The notes beneath the pieces were generated by a model, which worked only from the letters and a program-made list of their open reading frames with translations, had not been told where the DNA came from and searched no databases. Made by a program: the position numbers and the translations under genes. A DNA stretch of 42,230 nucleotides from Kiloniella litopenaei (GTDB lineage: Bacteria; Pseudomonadota; Alphaproteobacteria; Kiloniellales; Kiloniellaceae): positions 1 through 42,230 of the forward strand of contig NZ_LANI01000034.1 of NCBI RefSeq assembly GCF_000982415.1. Direction: 5' to 3'. The first letter of the stretch is position 1, and the number at the start of each line of letters is the position of its first letter. Shown here piece after piece: positions 24,277 through 33,678 of this stretch.

Positions 24277-25095
24277 ATGGATCTAAGGAATATTAAACAG
24301 GGTGATCTCGCTGTATTGGGGTTACCAGTCGATCACAACTCATCTTTTATGACGGGGCCTGCCATGGGGCCACAGCGTATGCGCGAAGCTTTGCATTGTG
24401 GTTCTGCCAATCTTACCTGTGAAAATGGGCATGATCTGGGGAACGATAAAAGGTGGAAAGATCTTGGTGATTTGGTTTTTGAAGACACAAATACCGCAAT
24501 CGCAGAGATTGAAACCCGGGCAGGTGAAATTATTGCCACGGGTGCAAAGCTTTTAAGTATCGGCGGCGATCATTCCGTCTCAGCGCCTTTGCTGCGGGCG
24601 CACAGTAAACGCTATCCGGACCTTAATATCCTTCATTTTGATGCTCATTCCGATTTGTATGATGAAATGCAGGGCAATAGGGATAGCCATGCCTGTCCAT
24701 TTGCAAGGGCGATGGAAACGGGCCGTGTAAAACGCCTTGTCCAGGTCGGCATACGTACCTTGAACAAACACCAGCAAGAACAGGCAGAAAAGTTTGGTGT
24801 TGAAATTATCGCAATGAAAGATTGGCATCCGGGGATAACGTTCAATTTTGACGGACCTGTGTATCTGTCGGTTGATTTGGATGTTTTCGACCCGGCTTTT
24901 GCGCCTGGGGTTTCACATCATGAACCCGGTGGTATGTCTGTGCGCGATTTAATCAATACGTTACATAAGCTGGATACTGATTTGATCGGGGCAGATATCG
25001 TGGAACTTAATCCCCATCGGGATCTTGTTGGTATGACAGCGATGGTTGCGGCTAAGATGACGAAAGAAATTTCCTCAAAACTGCTGGCCGGCTAA
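24277..25095 (+). CDS. Arginase/agmatinase-family ureohydrolase
   Basis: This cytoplasmic binuclear-manganese hydrolase has 272 residues. The metal ligands are all present: H99 (GGDHS), D122, H124, D126 (DAHSD) and D200, D202 (SVDLDVFDP). It cleaves a guanidino or formimino compound; arginase, agmatinase or formiminoglutamase cannot be separated by eye. I chose the ATG at 24277, 5 bases after AGGGG; a GTG two codons earlier is possible. A bidirectional terminator follows. It stands alone, with no arginine genes adjoining. Confidence 0.9.
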   Translation: MDLRNIKQGDLAVLGLPVDHNSSFMTGPAMGPQRMREALHCGSANLTCENGHDLGNDKRWKDLGDLVFEDTNTAIAEIETRAGEIIATGAKLLSIGGDHSVSAPLLRAHSKRYPDLNILHFDAHSDLYDEMQGNRDSHACPFARAMETGRVKRLVQVGIRTLNKHQQEQAEKFGVEIIAMKDWHPGITFNFDGPVYLSVDLDVFDPAFAPGVSHHEPGGMSVRDLINTLHKLDTDLIGADIVELNPHRDLVGMTAMVAAKMTKEISSKLLAG

Positions 25096-25114
25096 TTTTG
25101 ATTTAAACAGATAA

Positions 25115-25142
25115 AAAAGGCCTGCAAAAATGCAGGCCTTTT
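25115..25142. terminator. Bidirectional terminator between the ureohydrolase and MCP genes
   Basis: A perfect 12-bp stem (AAAAGGCCTGCA / TGCAGGCCTTTT) with an AAAA loop lies between convergent genes. There is a T-run on each strand, and the longer run (TTTTTT) is in the minus-strand transcript. Confidence 0.93.
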
Positions 25143-25167
25143 CGTTGATAGAAGCTATTTCACGCTC

Positions 25168-27246
25168 TCAAGCGCTGCGCACTTCTGATACGAGCCTTGA
25201 AGCTTCTTCGTTCAGGGCCTGGACTTTTTTGTCCAGATTGTTGATTGTTTCAACAACAGAATGTGCGGCGGTATCGGTCTGGATTGATACCTCGTCAACA
25301 CCGGAAATACTCTCCAGAATTGAACCGACACCAGAAGCGACCAGTTGAATTTTGGATGAAATATCCTGTGTTGCCGAACCCTGTTCCTCAACAGCACCAG
25401 CAATGACAGTGCTGATCTCATCAATTTTGCCGATAACGGTGCTGATGTGACCAATAGATTCAACGGCATTCTTGGTTTCGTTCTGGATAGCGATAACCTG
25501 CTGTTCGATCTCACCCGTAGCATTGGATGTCTGTGTTGCCAGTGATTTAACTTCACTTGCAACAACGGCAAAGCCTTTACCAGCTTCCCCGGCACGGGCG
25601 GCTTCGATTGTCGCGTTAAGTGCCAACAGGTTGGTTTGCTCTGCAATATCAGAGATGAGCTTTAATACCTCTCCGATGCGTTGAGCGGCCTGTGCAAGAG
25701 ACTGCACATTTTCATTTGATCTACTGGCTTCAGCAACAGCCTCGCTGGTGATCGATGTGGCTTGACCAACTTGACGTCCGATTTCGCCCACAGAAGCGGC
25801 AAGTTGTTCAGACGCACTGGCAACGGCCTGTGCGCTTTGATTTGCTGTGTCTGACGATGATGATGCTTCGGACGCACGGGTTCGGGTCTGTTGGGACATT
25901 ACGTTCATGTTGTCAGCAAAGGATTTCATATCATTTACCGAAGTCTCAATATCGTCGATCAAGGTACTAACACCTTGTTGGAACCGAGTTGCAACCTGAT
26001 CCAGAGTCGCTTTCTTTTCAGCTGCGGCAGCTTTTTGCAGTTGTATCTGTTCTGCTTCTAAGCGCTGTTTGTCCAAGGCGTTTGTACGGAAAACCTCGAC
26101 AGTTCTGGCAATTGCACCAATTTCATCGCTTCGGTCTCGCGCTGGAATCTGAATATCTGTCTCGCCCTCGGCAAGGCGTTGCATGCTATCGGTTACTTTT
26201 CGTAGTAGCGACATCGCTTTGGTCCCAATAAGACCATTGATCGCAATCACTGCGATGACAACCAAAAGAGAAAGAAGAATTGTCAGATTTCGTGAATCAT
26301 TAGCCGATGCCATGATTTCACTTTCCGGGGCGGAGACGATAACGCCCCAGATCGCGTCACTTTTACCAAATGTGACGGGCTGTACCGACAGGTATCTATC
26401 ACCGCCGACGGATGAATCATTTATGTTCCCATAAAAGCTTTTCCCCGCAGCCAATTCCTTGAGAACTGTCGCAAGGGCTGTACTTTTTTCGATGGTTGCC
26501 AGTTTTTTATCATCTGGGTGTGAAATCCACATACCCGTGGAAGTGATAAGAGAAACTGTTCCGCTTTCAAATAGTTTTAATTCTGACAGACGGACCTGAA
26601 TGTCTTTAAGGGCCATATCGGTTGTTGCGACACCGACAGCCTGATCCTTGGCGTTAAAAATGGGAACGGTAGCTGTTGTCATAACAACATCTTCCCCGTT
26701 TACCGGATACACGTAGGGTTCCGTTACGACTTCCTGTTTTGTATTTTTGGGGAGATCATACCAGAGTTCTGATCCACTATCACCGCCAAGCGCGAGCGGT
26801 TCCCAAGCAACGCCGCCGTTGCCATCTTGATAAAAATAAGGGAGTAAACGTCCCGCTTTATCGTTGTAACCCTTTCCGGCAAAATCATTGTCATTGCCCC
26901 CCACGTTACTGTCAAAGCCCACGGCGCCGCCTACTAGATTGGGGTAACGACGAATCGTATTTTCTACGATTTGGGCAAAGCTATCACGATCGGTCGAACC
27001 ATTTCTGAGAGGGCCTTCAATCGCATTTGCCATACCACGGGCTGCAACGAGCGCTTCTTCAATATCAAGCTGAACATCCAGTGCGTATTGTGCTGACAGA
27101 CTGGATAGATAGCTTTTGGCATTATCCTGTGCATTTTGATATTGGCTGACTGTTGAATAGGAAATGACAGCTGCAAATCCAAGAATAACCATAATCGCTG
27201 TCAATCCAACAAGCCTGAAGCTCAGGCTCTGGAAGGCATTTTTCAT
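25168..27246 (-). CDS. Methyl-accepting chemotaxis protein with dCache sensor
   Basis: This complete 692-residue chemoreceptor has a first membrane segment at about 11-33 and a double-Cache periplasmic sensor at about 35-315, with GRLLPYFYQDG, WYDLP, TEPYVYP and TTDMAL resembling the amino-acid/amine binding pattern. A second segment lies at about 322-345, HAMP at about 346-398 and the methyl-accepting domain to the end, with hairpin tip EQTNLLALNATIEAARAGE. It is an orphan receptor that probably feeds the che pathway at the left of the window. A small amino acid or amine as ligand is inferred. Confidence 0.95.
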   Translation of the reverse strand: MKNAFQSLSFRLVGLTAIMVILGFAAVISYSTVSQYQNAQDNAKSYLSSLSAQYALDVQLDIEEALVAARGMANAIEGPLRNGSTDRDSFAQIVENTIRRYPNLVGGAVGFDSNVGGNDNDFAGKGYNDKAGRLLPYFYQDGNGGVAWEPLALGGDSGSELWYDLPKNTKQEVVTEPYVYPVNGEDVVMTTATVPIFNAKDQAVGVATTDMALKDIQVRLSELKLFESGTVSLITSTGMWISHPDDKKLATIEKSTALATVLKELAAGKSFYGNINDSSVGGDRYLSVQPVTFGKSDAIWGVIVSAPESEIMASANDSRNLTILLSLLVVIAVIAINGLIGTKAMSLLRKVTDSMQRLAEGETDIQIPARDRSDEIGAIARTVEVFRTNALDKQRLEAEQIQLQKAAAAEKKATLDQVATRFQQGVSTLIDDIETSVNDMKSFADNMNVMSQQTRTRASEASSSSDTANQSAQAVASASEQLAASVGEIGRQVGQATSITSEAVAEASRSNENVQSLAQAAQRIGEVLKLISDIAEQTNLLALNATIEAARAGEAGKGFAVVASEVKSLATQTSNATGEIEQQVIAIQNETKNAVESIGHISTVIGKIDEISTVIAGAVEEQGSATQDISSKIQLVASGVGSILESISGVDEVSIQTDTAAHSVVETINNLDKKVQALNEEASRLVSEVRSA

Positions 27247-27694
27247 GTTTTTTACCTGTGTTTGTCGATGGTCATCATCTTCTTCATTCTGTGCTGATCC
27301 ATCTGTTCGGAAAGTTTAGGAACAGGCATTATTGAGGGCAAAAGACTAAAGAAACGTTTAATTTAAACGTAATACTTGTATTTATTTCTGTGCTAGAGAA
27401 TTGAGAGTGGTTTATTCACATCACAACCCCGTATTTCGTCCTGTTTTCTCTTGGCTCAAAGTTGATTGGTTCTTTCAAAAATAAAATCTTGAAGCCTATC
27501 ACTCTATCTTTGGTAGAGAGGATTTTGGTTCTTTTGGAACATAATTATTAATATAGGAGAATTCGATCTGATTCATTTAATATTAATTATTTGAGAACTT
27601 CATTGCTTCAAAATTTCATATAAGAGAGGCCGATAAAAGGTTGGTAACAGGATCTGATACATCAAAGCAGATCCTGTTAATACAATAGTCGAAA
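27247..27694. other. Intergenic region, about 450 bp, no gene seen
   Basis: This A/T-rich spacer lies upstream of the chemoreceptor gene and downstream of the oxidoreductase gene, both on the minus strand. It should hold the receptor promoter. Apart from the hairpin at 27645-27679, I see no ORF, repeat or RNA gene with support. Confidence 0.6.
27645..27679 (-). terminator. Putative terminator after the oxidoreductase gene
   Basis: A 12-bp perfect stem (TAACAGGATCTG / CAGATCCTGTTA) with an 11-nt loop lies just after the minus-strand oxidoreductase stop. The T-rich tract after it on that strand (CCTTTTATC) is poor, so termination may be partial. Confidence 0.6.
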
Positions 27695-28615
27695 TTACCA
27701 GTTTAAAATGATCCGTCCGCGCTTGCCGCTTTTTTGTAGGTGCGTGAGAGCCTCATTGTATTTGTTAAAGCGATAGACTTCTTCAACAACAGGTCTGAGG
27801 GCTTTGTTTTTTAACAGAGGTTCTACTGATTTCAGTCGGCTTGTATCGCCATGCATTACCATCAGGTAGGCGATGTGTTGGTCTTCTGATGTACCTCCAT
27901 TCTGATCGTTTGGCAGTGCCGGAATAAACTTCCCTGAAGCGCTCAGGAGAAAGCGGCAGTCCTCAAGGGTAAAGCGAGTGGAGAAGTCCAGAATAAGGTC
28001 GTAATTTCCTTCCAAATCACTTAGTAATTTTTCGGTGTATTCGTATGCTTCATCTGCACCCAGGTCTTTTAGGAAATCGGTATGTCCCTTTCCGGCAAGC
28101 GCTGTAGTATGATGCCCCCTTTGTTTTGCCAACTGTGTTGCATAGACGCCCACTCCACCAGAAGCACCGATAATTAAAACCTTTAAATCAGATGCTTTGG
28201 GGGAAAGATCTTCATAGATGGAAAGGGATGTCAGAACACCGATTGGTAGGGCTGCTGCTTCTTCAAAGCTCAGATCTGACGGTATTGTCGATATATATTC
28301 TTCGGGCAGGGTGATATATTCAGCGTGGGTTTTACAGCCCGTTATTAAGTGTGCATAGCCGTAGACGCGTTCGCCAATGTTGAATTTTGTACCGCCTGTC
28401 TCAAGGGTTCCTGCGAATTCAAGACCTGTTTGGACGGGATGATCAAAGCCGTACTCCTTGAAATAACTATCATATATGCCTGCTGCGCTTTCCAAATCAT
28501 AAGGATTAAGCGAAGCGCTATGTACTTTGATGAGGACTTCCCCCTTCCCCGGTTTTGGTTTTTTAAGACCATCGGTGAGAACAATGGTTTTTTCGTTGAC
28601 GATTAAGCCTTTCAT
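27695..28615 (-). CDS. Zinc-independent alcohol dehydrogenase / quinone oxidoreductase family protein
   Basis: This 306-residue cytoplasmic enzyme is of the medium-chain reductase superfamily. The GroES-like N-terminal half (VLIKVHSASLNPYDLE, then GLEFAGTLETGG) lacks the zinc Cys/His set, and the NADPH-binding half has IIGASGGVGVYATQLAK. This suggests reduction of quinones or enones. I chose the ATG at 28615, preceded by GAGGGA; the frame could be extended 21 residues to 28678, but that would run through the operator. It is divergent from a TetR regulator that probably controls it. Confidence 0.9.
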   Translation of the reverse strand: MKGLIVNEKTIVLTDGLKKPKPGKGEVLIKVHSASLNPYDLESAAGIYDSYFKEYGFDHPVQTGLEFAGTLETGGTKFNIGERVYGYAHLITGCKTHAEYITLPEEYISTIPSDLSFEEAAALPIGVLTSLSIYEDLSPKASDLKVLIIGASGGVGVYATQLAKQRGHHTTALAGKGHTDFLKDLGADEAYEYTEKLLSDLEGNYDLILDFSTRFTLEDCRFLLSASGKFIPALPNDQNGGTSEDQHIAYLMVMHGDTSRLKSVEPLLKNKALRPVVEEVYRFNKYNEALTHLQKSGKRGRIILNW

Positions 28616-28651
28616 GACTTCCCTCATGGTATATGTTGTATCGAGAACATT

Positions 28652-28673
28652 ATTTAGGTCATTAGACCTAAAT
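28652..28673. promoter_or_regulatory. TetR-type operator in the divergent promoter
   Basis: A perfect dyad, ATTTAGGTC - ATTA - GACCTAAAT, lies midway between the oxidoreductase and TetR genes. Its length and position are right for a TetR-family dimer that represses both genes. Confidence 0.7.
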
Positions 28674-28704
28674 TTCAATAGGGCTTAGAAAAGAACTGAA
28701 AAAG

Positions 28705-29295
28705 GTGAGGCCTGTGCCGACATCAAGAGAGCAGCAAAATAATTTGAAAAGGGCAGCAATTGCAGCGGCAACGCTCGCACTTCTTGAAGAATATGGTGGT
28801 GAAGGTTTGTCGATGCGACGGGTTGCCGAGCGATCCGGAATGAGCCTCGGCAATCTTCAATATCATTATAAAAACAAAGAAGAGCTATTAAGTGCCATCC
28901 TCCATAATTTTCTCACAGAGTACCTGGATGAAAATTGGGGAGAGCGAACGAATTGCTCTCTGGAGCAGATTTTTATAGAAATTCTTACTCACGATAGTTT
29001 TGATAGCTGTGCAGTTGTTTTTAAAGAACTCTGGTCTCTATCCACACGGCATGATGCAATTGAAGTCATGCTTGATACGTTTTATCAGCAAACACACAAA
29101 CTTTTTTGTCAGCTATTAACCATGTCTTGTCGTGTCTCTGTCGAACATGAAAAAATTACCCGAATTGTAAATATTCTTTTGCCGTTTTTTGAAGGGTATT
29201 GTGTGACCCAAAAAGCTTTACGAGCAGATCCCAAAATCCTGGCAAAAGATCTGGCAGCTCTTGTGGAGAGTTTTATAGAAGCGGGTGAAAAATAA
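28705..29295 (+). CDS. TetR/AcrR-family transcriptional regulator
   Basis: This 196-residue regulator has an N-terminal helix-turn-helix (GLSMRRVAERSGMSLGNLQYHYKNKEELL), close in style to BetI-like repressors, and an all-helical ligand domain. The start is a GTG at 28705 or another three codons later at 28714, the latter following GGTGAGG closely. It is divergent from the oxidoreductase gene, with a perfect 22-bp dyad between. It probably responds to an electrophile or quinone substrate of the enzyme, which is inference. Confidence 0.9.
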   Translation: MRPVPTSREQQNNLKRAAIAAATLALLEEYGGEGLSMRRVAERSGMSLGNLQYHYKNKEELLSAILHNFLTEYLDENWGERTNCSLEQIFIEILTHDSFDSCAVVFKELWSLSTRHDAIEVMLDTFYQQTHKLFCQLLTMSCRVSVEHEKITRIVNILLPFFEGYCVTQKALRADPKILAKDLAALVESFIEAGEK

Positions 29296-29322
29296 AATCA
29301 GATGAACGTGATCGCGATCTAA

Positions 29323-29592
29323 CTAAGCAACCATGCCAGTCCGTCGTTGGTTGATTGATTCCAAAAGGTCTTTTTTTTCATCCCCAGTCATGATGACCCA
29401 GTCTCTGATCTCGTCGATTGTACGATGACAGCCAATACATAGTTGTGTCAGATCATCCATCTGGCAGACCGATGTACAGGGAGATGGAATAGAAGAATCA
29501 AGTTCTTGAAGAAGCTTTTCGCGCCGCTTTTTACGACGAGCGGCTCTTTCTTCTCTGGATAATCTTGATGTCACGATACTTGTTTCCTGCAC
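29323..29592 (-). CDS. DUF1289 family protein
   Basis: This small 89-residue protein has the four-cysteine DUF1289 motif SPCTSVCQMD...CIGCHRTIDEI, which probably binds a metal or an iron-sulfur cluster. The N-terminal third is highly basic (EERAARRKKRREK). The start appears to be GTG at 29592; no in-frame ATG is suitable. It is convergent with the TetR gene. The function of the family is not established. Confidence 0.85.
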   Translation of the reverse strand: MQETSIVTSRLSREERAARRKKRREKLLQELDSSIPSPCTSVCQMDDLTQLCIGCHRTIDEIRDWVIMTGDEKKDLLESINQRRTGMVA

Positions 29593-29784
29593 TGGATATC
29601 ATTCCTATTCCCTATTATCCTACTTATCTATTAATTAATTACTCGTTCTTTTCGCGACAAGAATTTATAACTAGAACGACAATAAGCCCGGATAATTAAG
29701 GAAAAGTGCATGTTTTTATTGCTGGACGGCCCTTATCTTTGGGGCAAAGAAATAATAAAGAGATAGAGAGAAGGGTAAAACTAT

Positions 29785-31446
29785 ATGGTTCGGACAATTC
29801 GTCTCTATGGTGGGCTTGTACTTTTTATTTACATACTAACCCATCTTTTGAACCATGTTCTCGGGCTTCACTCTATCGCAGCTATGGATGAGGGGCGCAA
29901 AGCTTTTTTGGCTTTGTGGCGTAATCCGGTTGGCACTTTGCTTCTGTACTTTTCTTTATCCTCACATATGGCTCTTTCTTTGTGGGGTGTTTATCAGCGA
30001 CAGCATTTACATATGAAGTTTTGGGAAATGGCCCAGCTTCTTTCTGGTTTGCTTATTCCTTTTCTATTGATTCTGCATATCTTGGGTACCCGGTTTGCAC
30101 ATGAAATCTATGGTGTTGAAGATAATTATTTTTACGTGCTTTATGTCTTGATTGTTTACAATCTTGATACTGGCCTGCGACAGGCTGTATTGATGATTTT
30201 GGCCTGGGTGCACGGTTGTGTCGGTATTCACTATTGGCTCAGATATAAACCCGCTTATGAAAACTATAAATCGCTGGCACTTTCGTTTGCCGTGGTTATT
30301 CCTGTGCTTTCCATGGCGGGGTATTATGTTGCGGGCCTTGATATGCTTAAGCTGGCCGATGACCCCGAATGGTTGAAATCATTCTTTGGCGGTTACAATC
30401 TGCCTACGGCGGAAGAAGCACAGGAAATTTACGACCTGGAGAGAATTATTCAATGTGCCTTTGCTGTGGTGATTATTGTGATTGTCGTCGGGCGTTGGGC
30501 ACGGTTTGCTATTCAGCGATGGCAAGGTACTTTTAAGGTTACGTACCCCAACGGCAAGTCGTTTCGCGCGATAAAGGGCACAAGTTTACTTGATGTAAGC
30601 CACCTGAATAATATTCCCCATGCAGCAGTTTGTGGAGGGAAGGGACGTTGTTCTACCTGTCGCGTTCGGGTTGGTAAGGGGTTGGACCATTTGCCTGAAA
30701 GTGAAGCCGGTGAACTGAAGGTGCTTACCCGGATCGCTGCGTCAGATAATATGCGTTTGGCGTGCCAGACCTATCCCATTTCTGATGTCGAGGTGACACC
30801 TTTATTACCTGCGAAAAGTGGTTTGAAGGCAGCCCGACGGGAGCACAGTTCAATTTCACAAGGGCAGGAACGTGAAATTGCCATACTATTTGCTGATATT
30901 CGTGGATTTACGACCCTTTCTGAAAAGAAGCTTCCCTATGACATCGTGTTCATTCTGAATCGCTATTTTGAAGCAATGGGAACTGCAGTCGAAGAGTCTG
31001 GCGGACGTCTGGATAAATTTATTGGCGATGGTGTTATGGCGCTTTTTGGCATTGATCGCGGTGTGGAAACGGGGTGCAAAAATGCTTTGCGAGCAGCACG
31101 ACGAATGTCCGAAAAGCTGGATGAACTGAATGCACATCTTGCCCATGAATTGCCCGAACCTCTTCGTATTGGCATAGGTGTTCACACGGGACCGGTAATC
31201 GTGGGTGAATTGGGGTGGGGACAGGCAACATCTATTACGGCAATTGGTGATGCCGTGAATACCGCCAGTCGTCTAGAGGGAATGACCAAAGATTTGAAAG
31301 CGCAGCTTGTTGTATCTCAACCACTTGCAAAAATTGCCGGGGTCAATCTGGATGACTTTCCCCGGCAACATATTCAGGTCAGAGGGCGGCAGGACGGAAT
31401 GGATATCTGGTCACTTGAAAGTGCAAAGGATCTACCCGCGGTCTGA
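29785..31446 (+). CDS. cyaC: Redox-sensing adenylate cyclase (membrane cytochrome b-like anchor + ferredoxin + cyclase)
   Basis: This 553-residue protein joins three parts. Residues 1-245 form about six membrane helices rich in histidine (H20, H24, H61, H98, H106, H143, H149) and resembling a succinate-dehydrogenase-type diheme anchor. Residues 248-340 are a [2Fe-2S] ferredoxin domain with C283, C289, C292 and C327. Residues 362-545 are a class III cyclase with metal Asp371 and Asp415 and transition-state N492 and R496. The layout resembles Sinorhizobium meliloti CyaC, whose cyclase answers to the quinone pool. It would make cAMP at the inner membrane according to redox state. The symbol rests on architecture and is tentative. 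Confidence 0.88.
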   Translation: MVRTIRLYGGLVLFIYILTHLLNHVLGLHSIAAMDEGRKAFLALWRNPVGTLLLYFSLSSHMALSLWGVYQRQHLHMKFWEMAQLLSGLLIPFLLILHILGTRFAHEIYGVEDNYFYVLYVLIVYNLDTGLRQAVLMILAWVHGCVGIHYWLRYKPAYENYKSLALSFAVVIPVLSMAGYYVAGLDMLKLADDPEWLKSFFGGYNLPTAEEAQEIYDLERIIQCAFAVVIIVIVVGRWARFAIQRWQGTFKVTYPNGKSFRAIKGTSLLDVSHLNNIPHAAVCGGKGRCSTCRVRVGKGLDHLPESEAGELKVLTRIAASDNMRLACQTYPISDVEVTPLLPAKSGLKAARREHSSISQGQEREIAILFADIRGFTTLSEKKLPYDIVFILNRYFEAMGTAVEESGGRLDKFIGDGVMALFGIDRGVETGCKNALRAARRMSEKLDELNAHLAHELPEPLRIGIGVHTGPVIVGELGWGQATSITAIGDAVNTASRLEGMTKDLKAQLVVSQPLAKIAGVNLDDFPRQHIQVRGRQDGMDIWSLESAKDLPAV

Positions 31447-31471
31447 CGCAGAGTTTTATTTTGAGTTAGTT

Positions 31472-31936
31472 TTATTGAGTTTGTTCGTAAGCTTCGATAG
31501 CTTCTTTGAGTGATGTGTATTCATCGCATCCAAAGGTGCAGCTTTTATCCAGCACTTCCAAACGTTCTTTTGCTTTGGCTGGCTCATTAAGTTCCAGATA
31601 AAGTTGACCAAGATATTCATTTGCTCCGCGATGTCGCGGGTTCAAATCGAGCGCTTTGGTGTAATAGCCAAGGGCAACATCTTTGTTTCCCATTTTACGC
31701 TGGCTGTACCCCAGCATGTTATAGGCATCTGCATTATCCGGTTCTGCTTTTATAGCCTTTTGCAGCAAAGGTTGTGCGTCGCTGTATTTTTTATTTTCAA
31801 TCAACTCAATCGCATTTTTCAGGTCTGTGTTTGAGTTATTGCTCCAGCTACCACTGCCCGCGGCCAAACTTGGACCGGTTATACTCAATAGGAAACCGAG
31901 AAGCGAAATTGCTAAGGTGATTGTCTTTATTTTCAT
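31472..31936 (-). CDS. Secreted TPR-repeat protein
   Basis: From the ATG at 31936, preceded by AAGGGGA, this is a 154-residue protein with a signal peptide (cleavage near SLAAG) and about three tetratricopeptide repeats (residues 37-140: AIELIENKKYSDAQPLLQKA, then DAYNMLGYSQRKMGNKD). Near the C terminus is a C-x3-C pair (CTFGC) that might form a disulfide. It is probably a periplasmic scaffold. It is convergent with the cyclase gene, 25 bp apart. No partner is known. Confidence 0.85.
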   Translation of the reverse strand: MKIKTITLAISLLGFLLSITGPSLAAGSGSWSNNSNTDLKNAIELIENKKYSDAQPLLQKAIKAEPDNADAYNMLGYSQRKMGNKDVALGYYTKALDLNPRHRGANEYLGQLYLELNEPAKAKERLEVLDKSCTFGCDEYTSLKEAIEAYEQTQ

Positions 31937-32195
31937 GTGATCTGTTCCCCTTGGTAATATAATCGCGTTGGTTTTAGGGTTCTGTTGTCCTATAGTAATG
32001 ATTGTAGGTTTTGAGCAGGTTTTCAATGATCTATTGATCACATTATTCTGACATAAAAATAATGAATAAATTTCTGCTTCAGGTGTTAAGGCTCTCTTAT
32101 GCTTTAAATAGCAGGGCATTGGCGGACACCAACGCAATCAAACTTGCCATCCGGTAAGTTCGAGCTTTCAAGAATATTATTGATGGAAAAGAAAA

Positions 32196-32993
32196 ATGCG
32201 GGAAATCGGGAAAGTAAATTCTGATGGAATAGATTTTGGAAAAACTGCTCAGGATTACGCTAAACACAGGGCCGGATTTCCTGCAATTGTTTTTGATCTT
32301 TTACAAGAGCGGGGGATCGCTATTCCGGGACAATCCCTTGTTGATTTGGGAACTGGGACAGGAACCCTTGCCCGTGGATTTGCGGCACGGGGCGTCGACG
32401 TGATCGGGGTTGATCCTGCTGAGGCTATTTTGGAACAGGCGCGATTAATGGCGCAGGACGAAGGCGTTAGTGTTACTTTTCAACGGGGGAGTTCAGAAGA
32501 AACAGGTCTTGAAAGTGGCCGTTTTGACGTAGTAACAGCGGGGCAATGCTGGCATTGGTTCGAAGCCGCAAGGGCCACAAAAGAGTGCCAGAGGATACTC
32601 AGGCCCGGGGGGTATCTGGCTATTTGCCATTTTGACTGGCTTCCTTTGCCAGGCAATGTTGTATCGGCCACAGAAAGCCTTATCCAAAAGCACAATCCGA
32701 GGTGGGGGATGTCGGATGGAACCGGGATCTATCCGCAGTGGACGATTGACATGGCAAGGGGTGGCTTTGAAGAGATTGAAACCTTTAGTCAGGATCTGCT
32801 CGTTCGCTACAGCCACGAAGACTGGCGCGGGCGTATCAGGGCTTCCGCAGGTGTTTCAGCTTCCTTGTCCCCTGAAGATGTTGTTGCCTTTGACAAAGAG
32901 CATGCCGATTTGCTTCATCGAGAATTCCCCAATGATCCCTTGTTTATTCCGCACCGGCTGTGGTGTGCTGTTGCCAGAAAACCTAGAGAATAA
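32196..32993 (+). CDS. Class I SAM-dependent methyltransferase
   Basis: This 265-residue cytoplasmic enzyme has the SAM-binding motif I VDLGTGTGTLARGFAARG (about residues 49-66) and acidic motif II VIGVDPAE. FDVVTAGQCWHWFEAARA marks the methyltransferase-11 type core. The target molecule is unknown. It is convergent with recX, 32 bp apart. Confidence 0.88.
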   Translation: MREIGKVNSDGIDFGKTAQDYAKHRAGFPAIVFDLLQERGIAIPGQSLVDLGTGTGTLARGFAARGVDVIGVDPAEAILEQARLMAQDEGVSVTFQRGSSEETGLESGRFDVVTAGQCWHWFEAARATKECQRILRPGGYLAICHFDWLPLPGNVVSATESLIQKHNPRWGMSDGTGIYPQWTIDMARGGFEEIETFSQDLLVRYSHEDWRGRIRASAGVSASLSPEDVVAFDKEHADLLHREFPNDPLFIPHRLWCAVARKPRE

Positions 32994-33025
32994 AACTGAC
33001 TGGCAAGGTAAGTCCCGGTCGAAAG

Positions 33026-33652
33026 CTAGAGTCCTGCCTCGCTTTCCAGCTCTTCAATATCATCGGCGAGAATGACGCGTTCAGCGATGGCAAACGAAAA
33101 GCCTTTGCGGCCAAGTGCGGCAAGGTCCTTGTCGCGGCGTTCTTCCCGTTTATCATCTGTTCGGTAAGGGCCAAGGCGGCGTCTGCGCGCATAGGAAATC
33201 GCAGCTTCCAGATCGGGATTACTACTCTCTTCACGGATAAGGTCTATGGCAGTGTTAATGTGATGTTCGGGGACGCCTTTGACCGATAGGTCTTGTCGTA
33301 TCGCGCGAAGAGACATGCCTTTGCGATGTAAACTGCCACTTCGTCCCTCGGCATATCGTGCGTCGTTCAGGAAGTTCAAATCACGAAACTTTGTGATCAG
33401 ACCTTCAATGATCTCTGCCCCTTCTTGAGGGATTGTTCCGTGTTCTTTGGCCGAGAGGTTTACTTTGCGCATAAGATAGCGACGCAAGCCGGCCTCGGTC
33501 GTTGCGTAGCGTTCCAAATAGAACCTGGCAACGTTGCCCAGATATTTTGCTGTGGCTTTGCGCGGGACTTTGCGTTTGGGTTGTTCGCGGTTGTTTTTTT
33601 CTGGCCGTTCCATCATGTTCTTATACATGCCACGGAGAGGTTCCGGGGCCAA
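33026..33652 (-). CDS. recX: Regulatory protein RecX
   Basis: RecX limits RecA filament growth. This 208-residue protein has the three-helix RecX repeats: YLGNVARFYLERYATTEAGLRRYL, LNDARYAEGRSGSLHRKGMSLRAI and the Arg-rich RRRRLGPYR region. It has a basic N-terminal extension of about 35 residues, and Met13 or Met14 is a possible shorter start. It is not next to recA here. It is divergent from a TfoX C-terminal-domain gene, with only 26 bp between the starts. Confidence 0.88.
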   Translation of the reverse strand: MAPEPLRGMYKNMMERPEKNNREQPKRKVPRKATAKYLGNVARFYLERYATTEAGLRRYLMRKVNLSAKEHGTIPQEGAEIIEGLITKFRDLNFLNDARYAEGRSGSLHRKGMSLRAIRQDLSVKGVPEHHINTAIDLIREESSNPDLEAAISYARRRRLGPYRTDDKREERRDKDLAALGRKGFSFAIAERVILADDIEELESEAGL

Positions 33653-33678
33653 TTGTTTTGTCGAAAATTTATTTCATA

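Noticed and set aside
27609-27636. GCCGATAA with an upstream CAAAATTT, resembling a flagellar sigma-28 promoter on the plus strand.
   Set aside because: Nothing to transcribe follows on that strand, and the same octamer also occurs by chance inside the chemoreceptor gene at 875-882.
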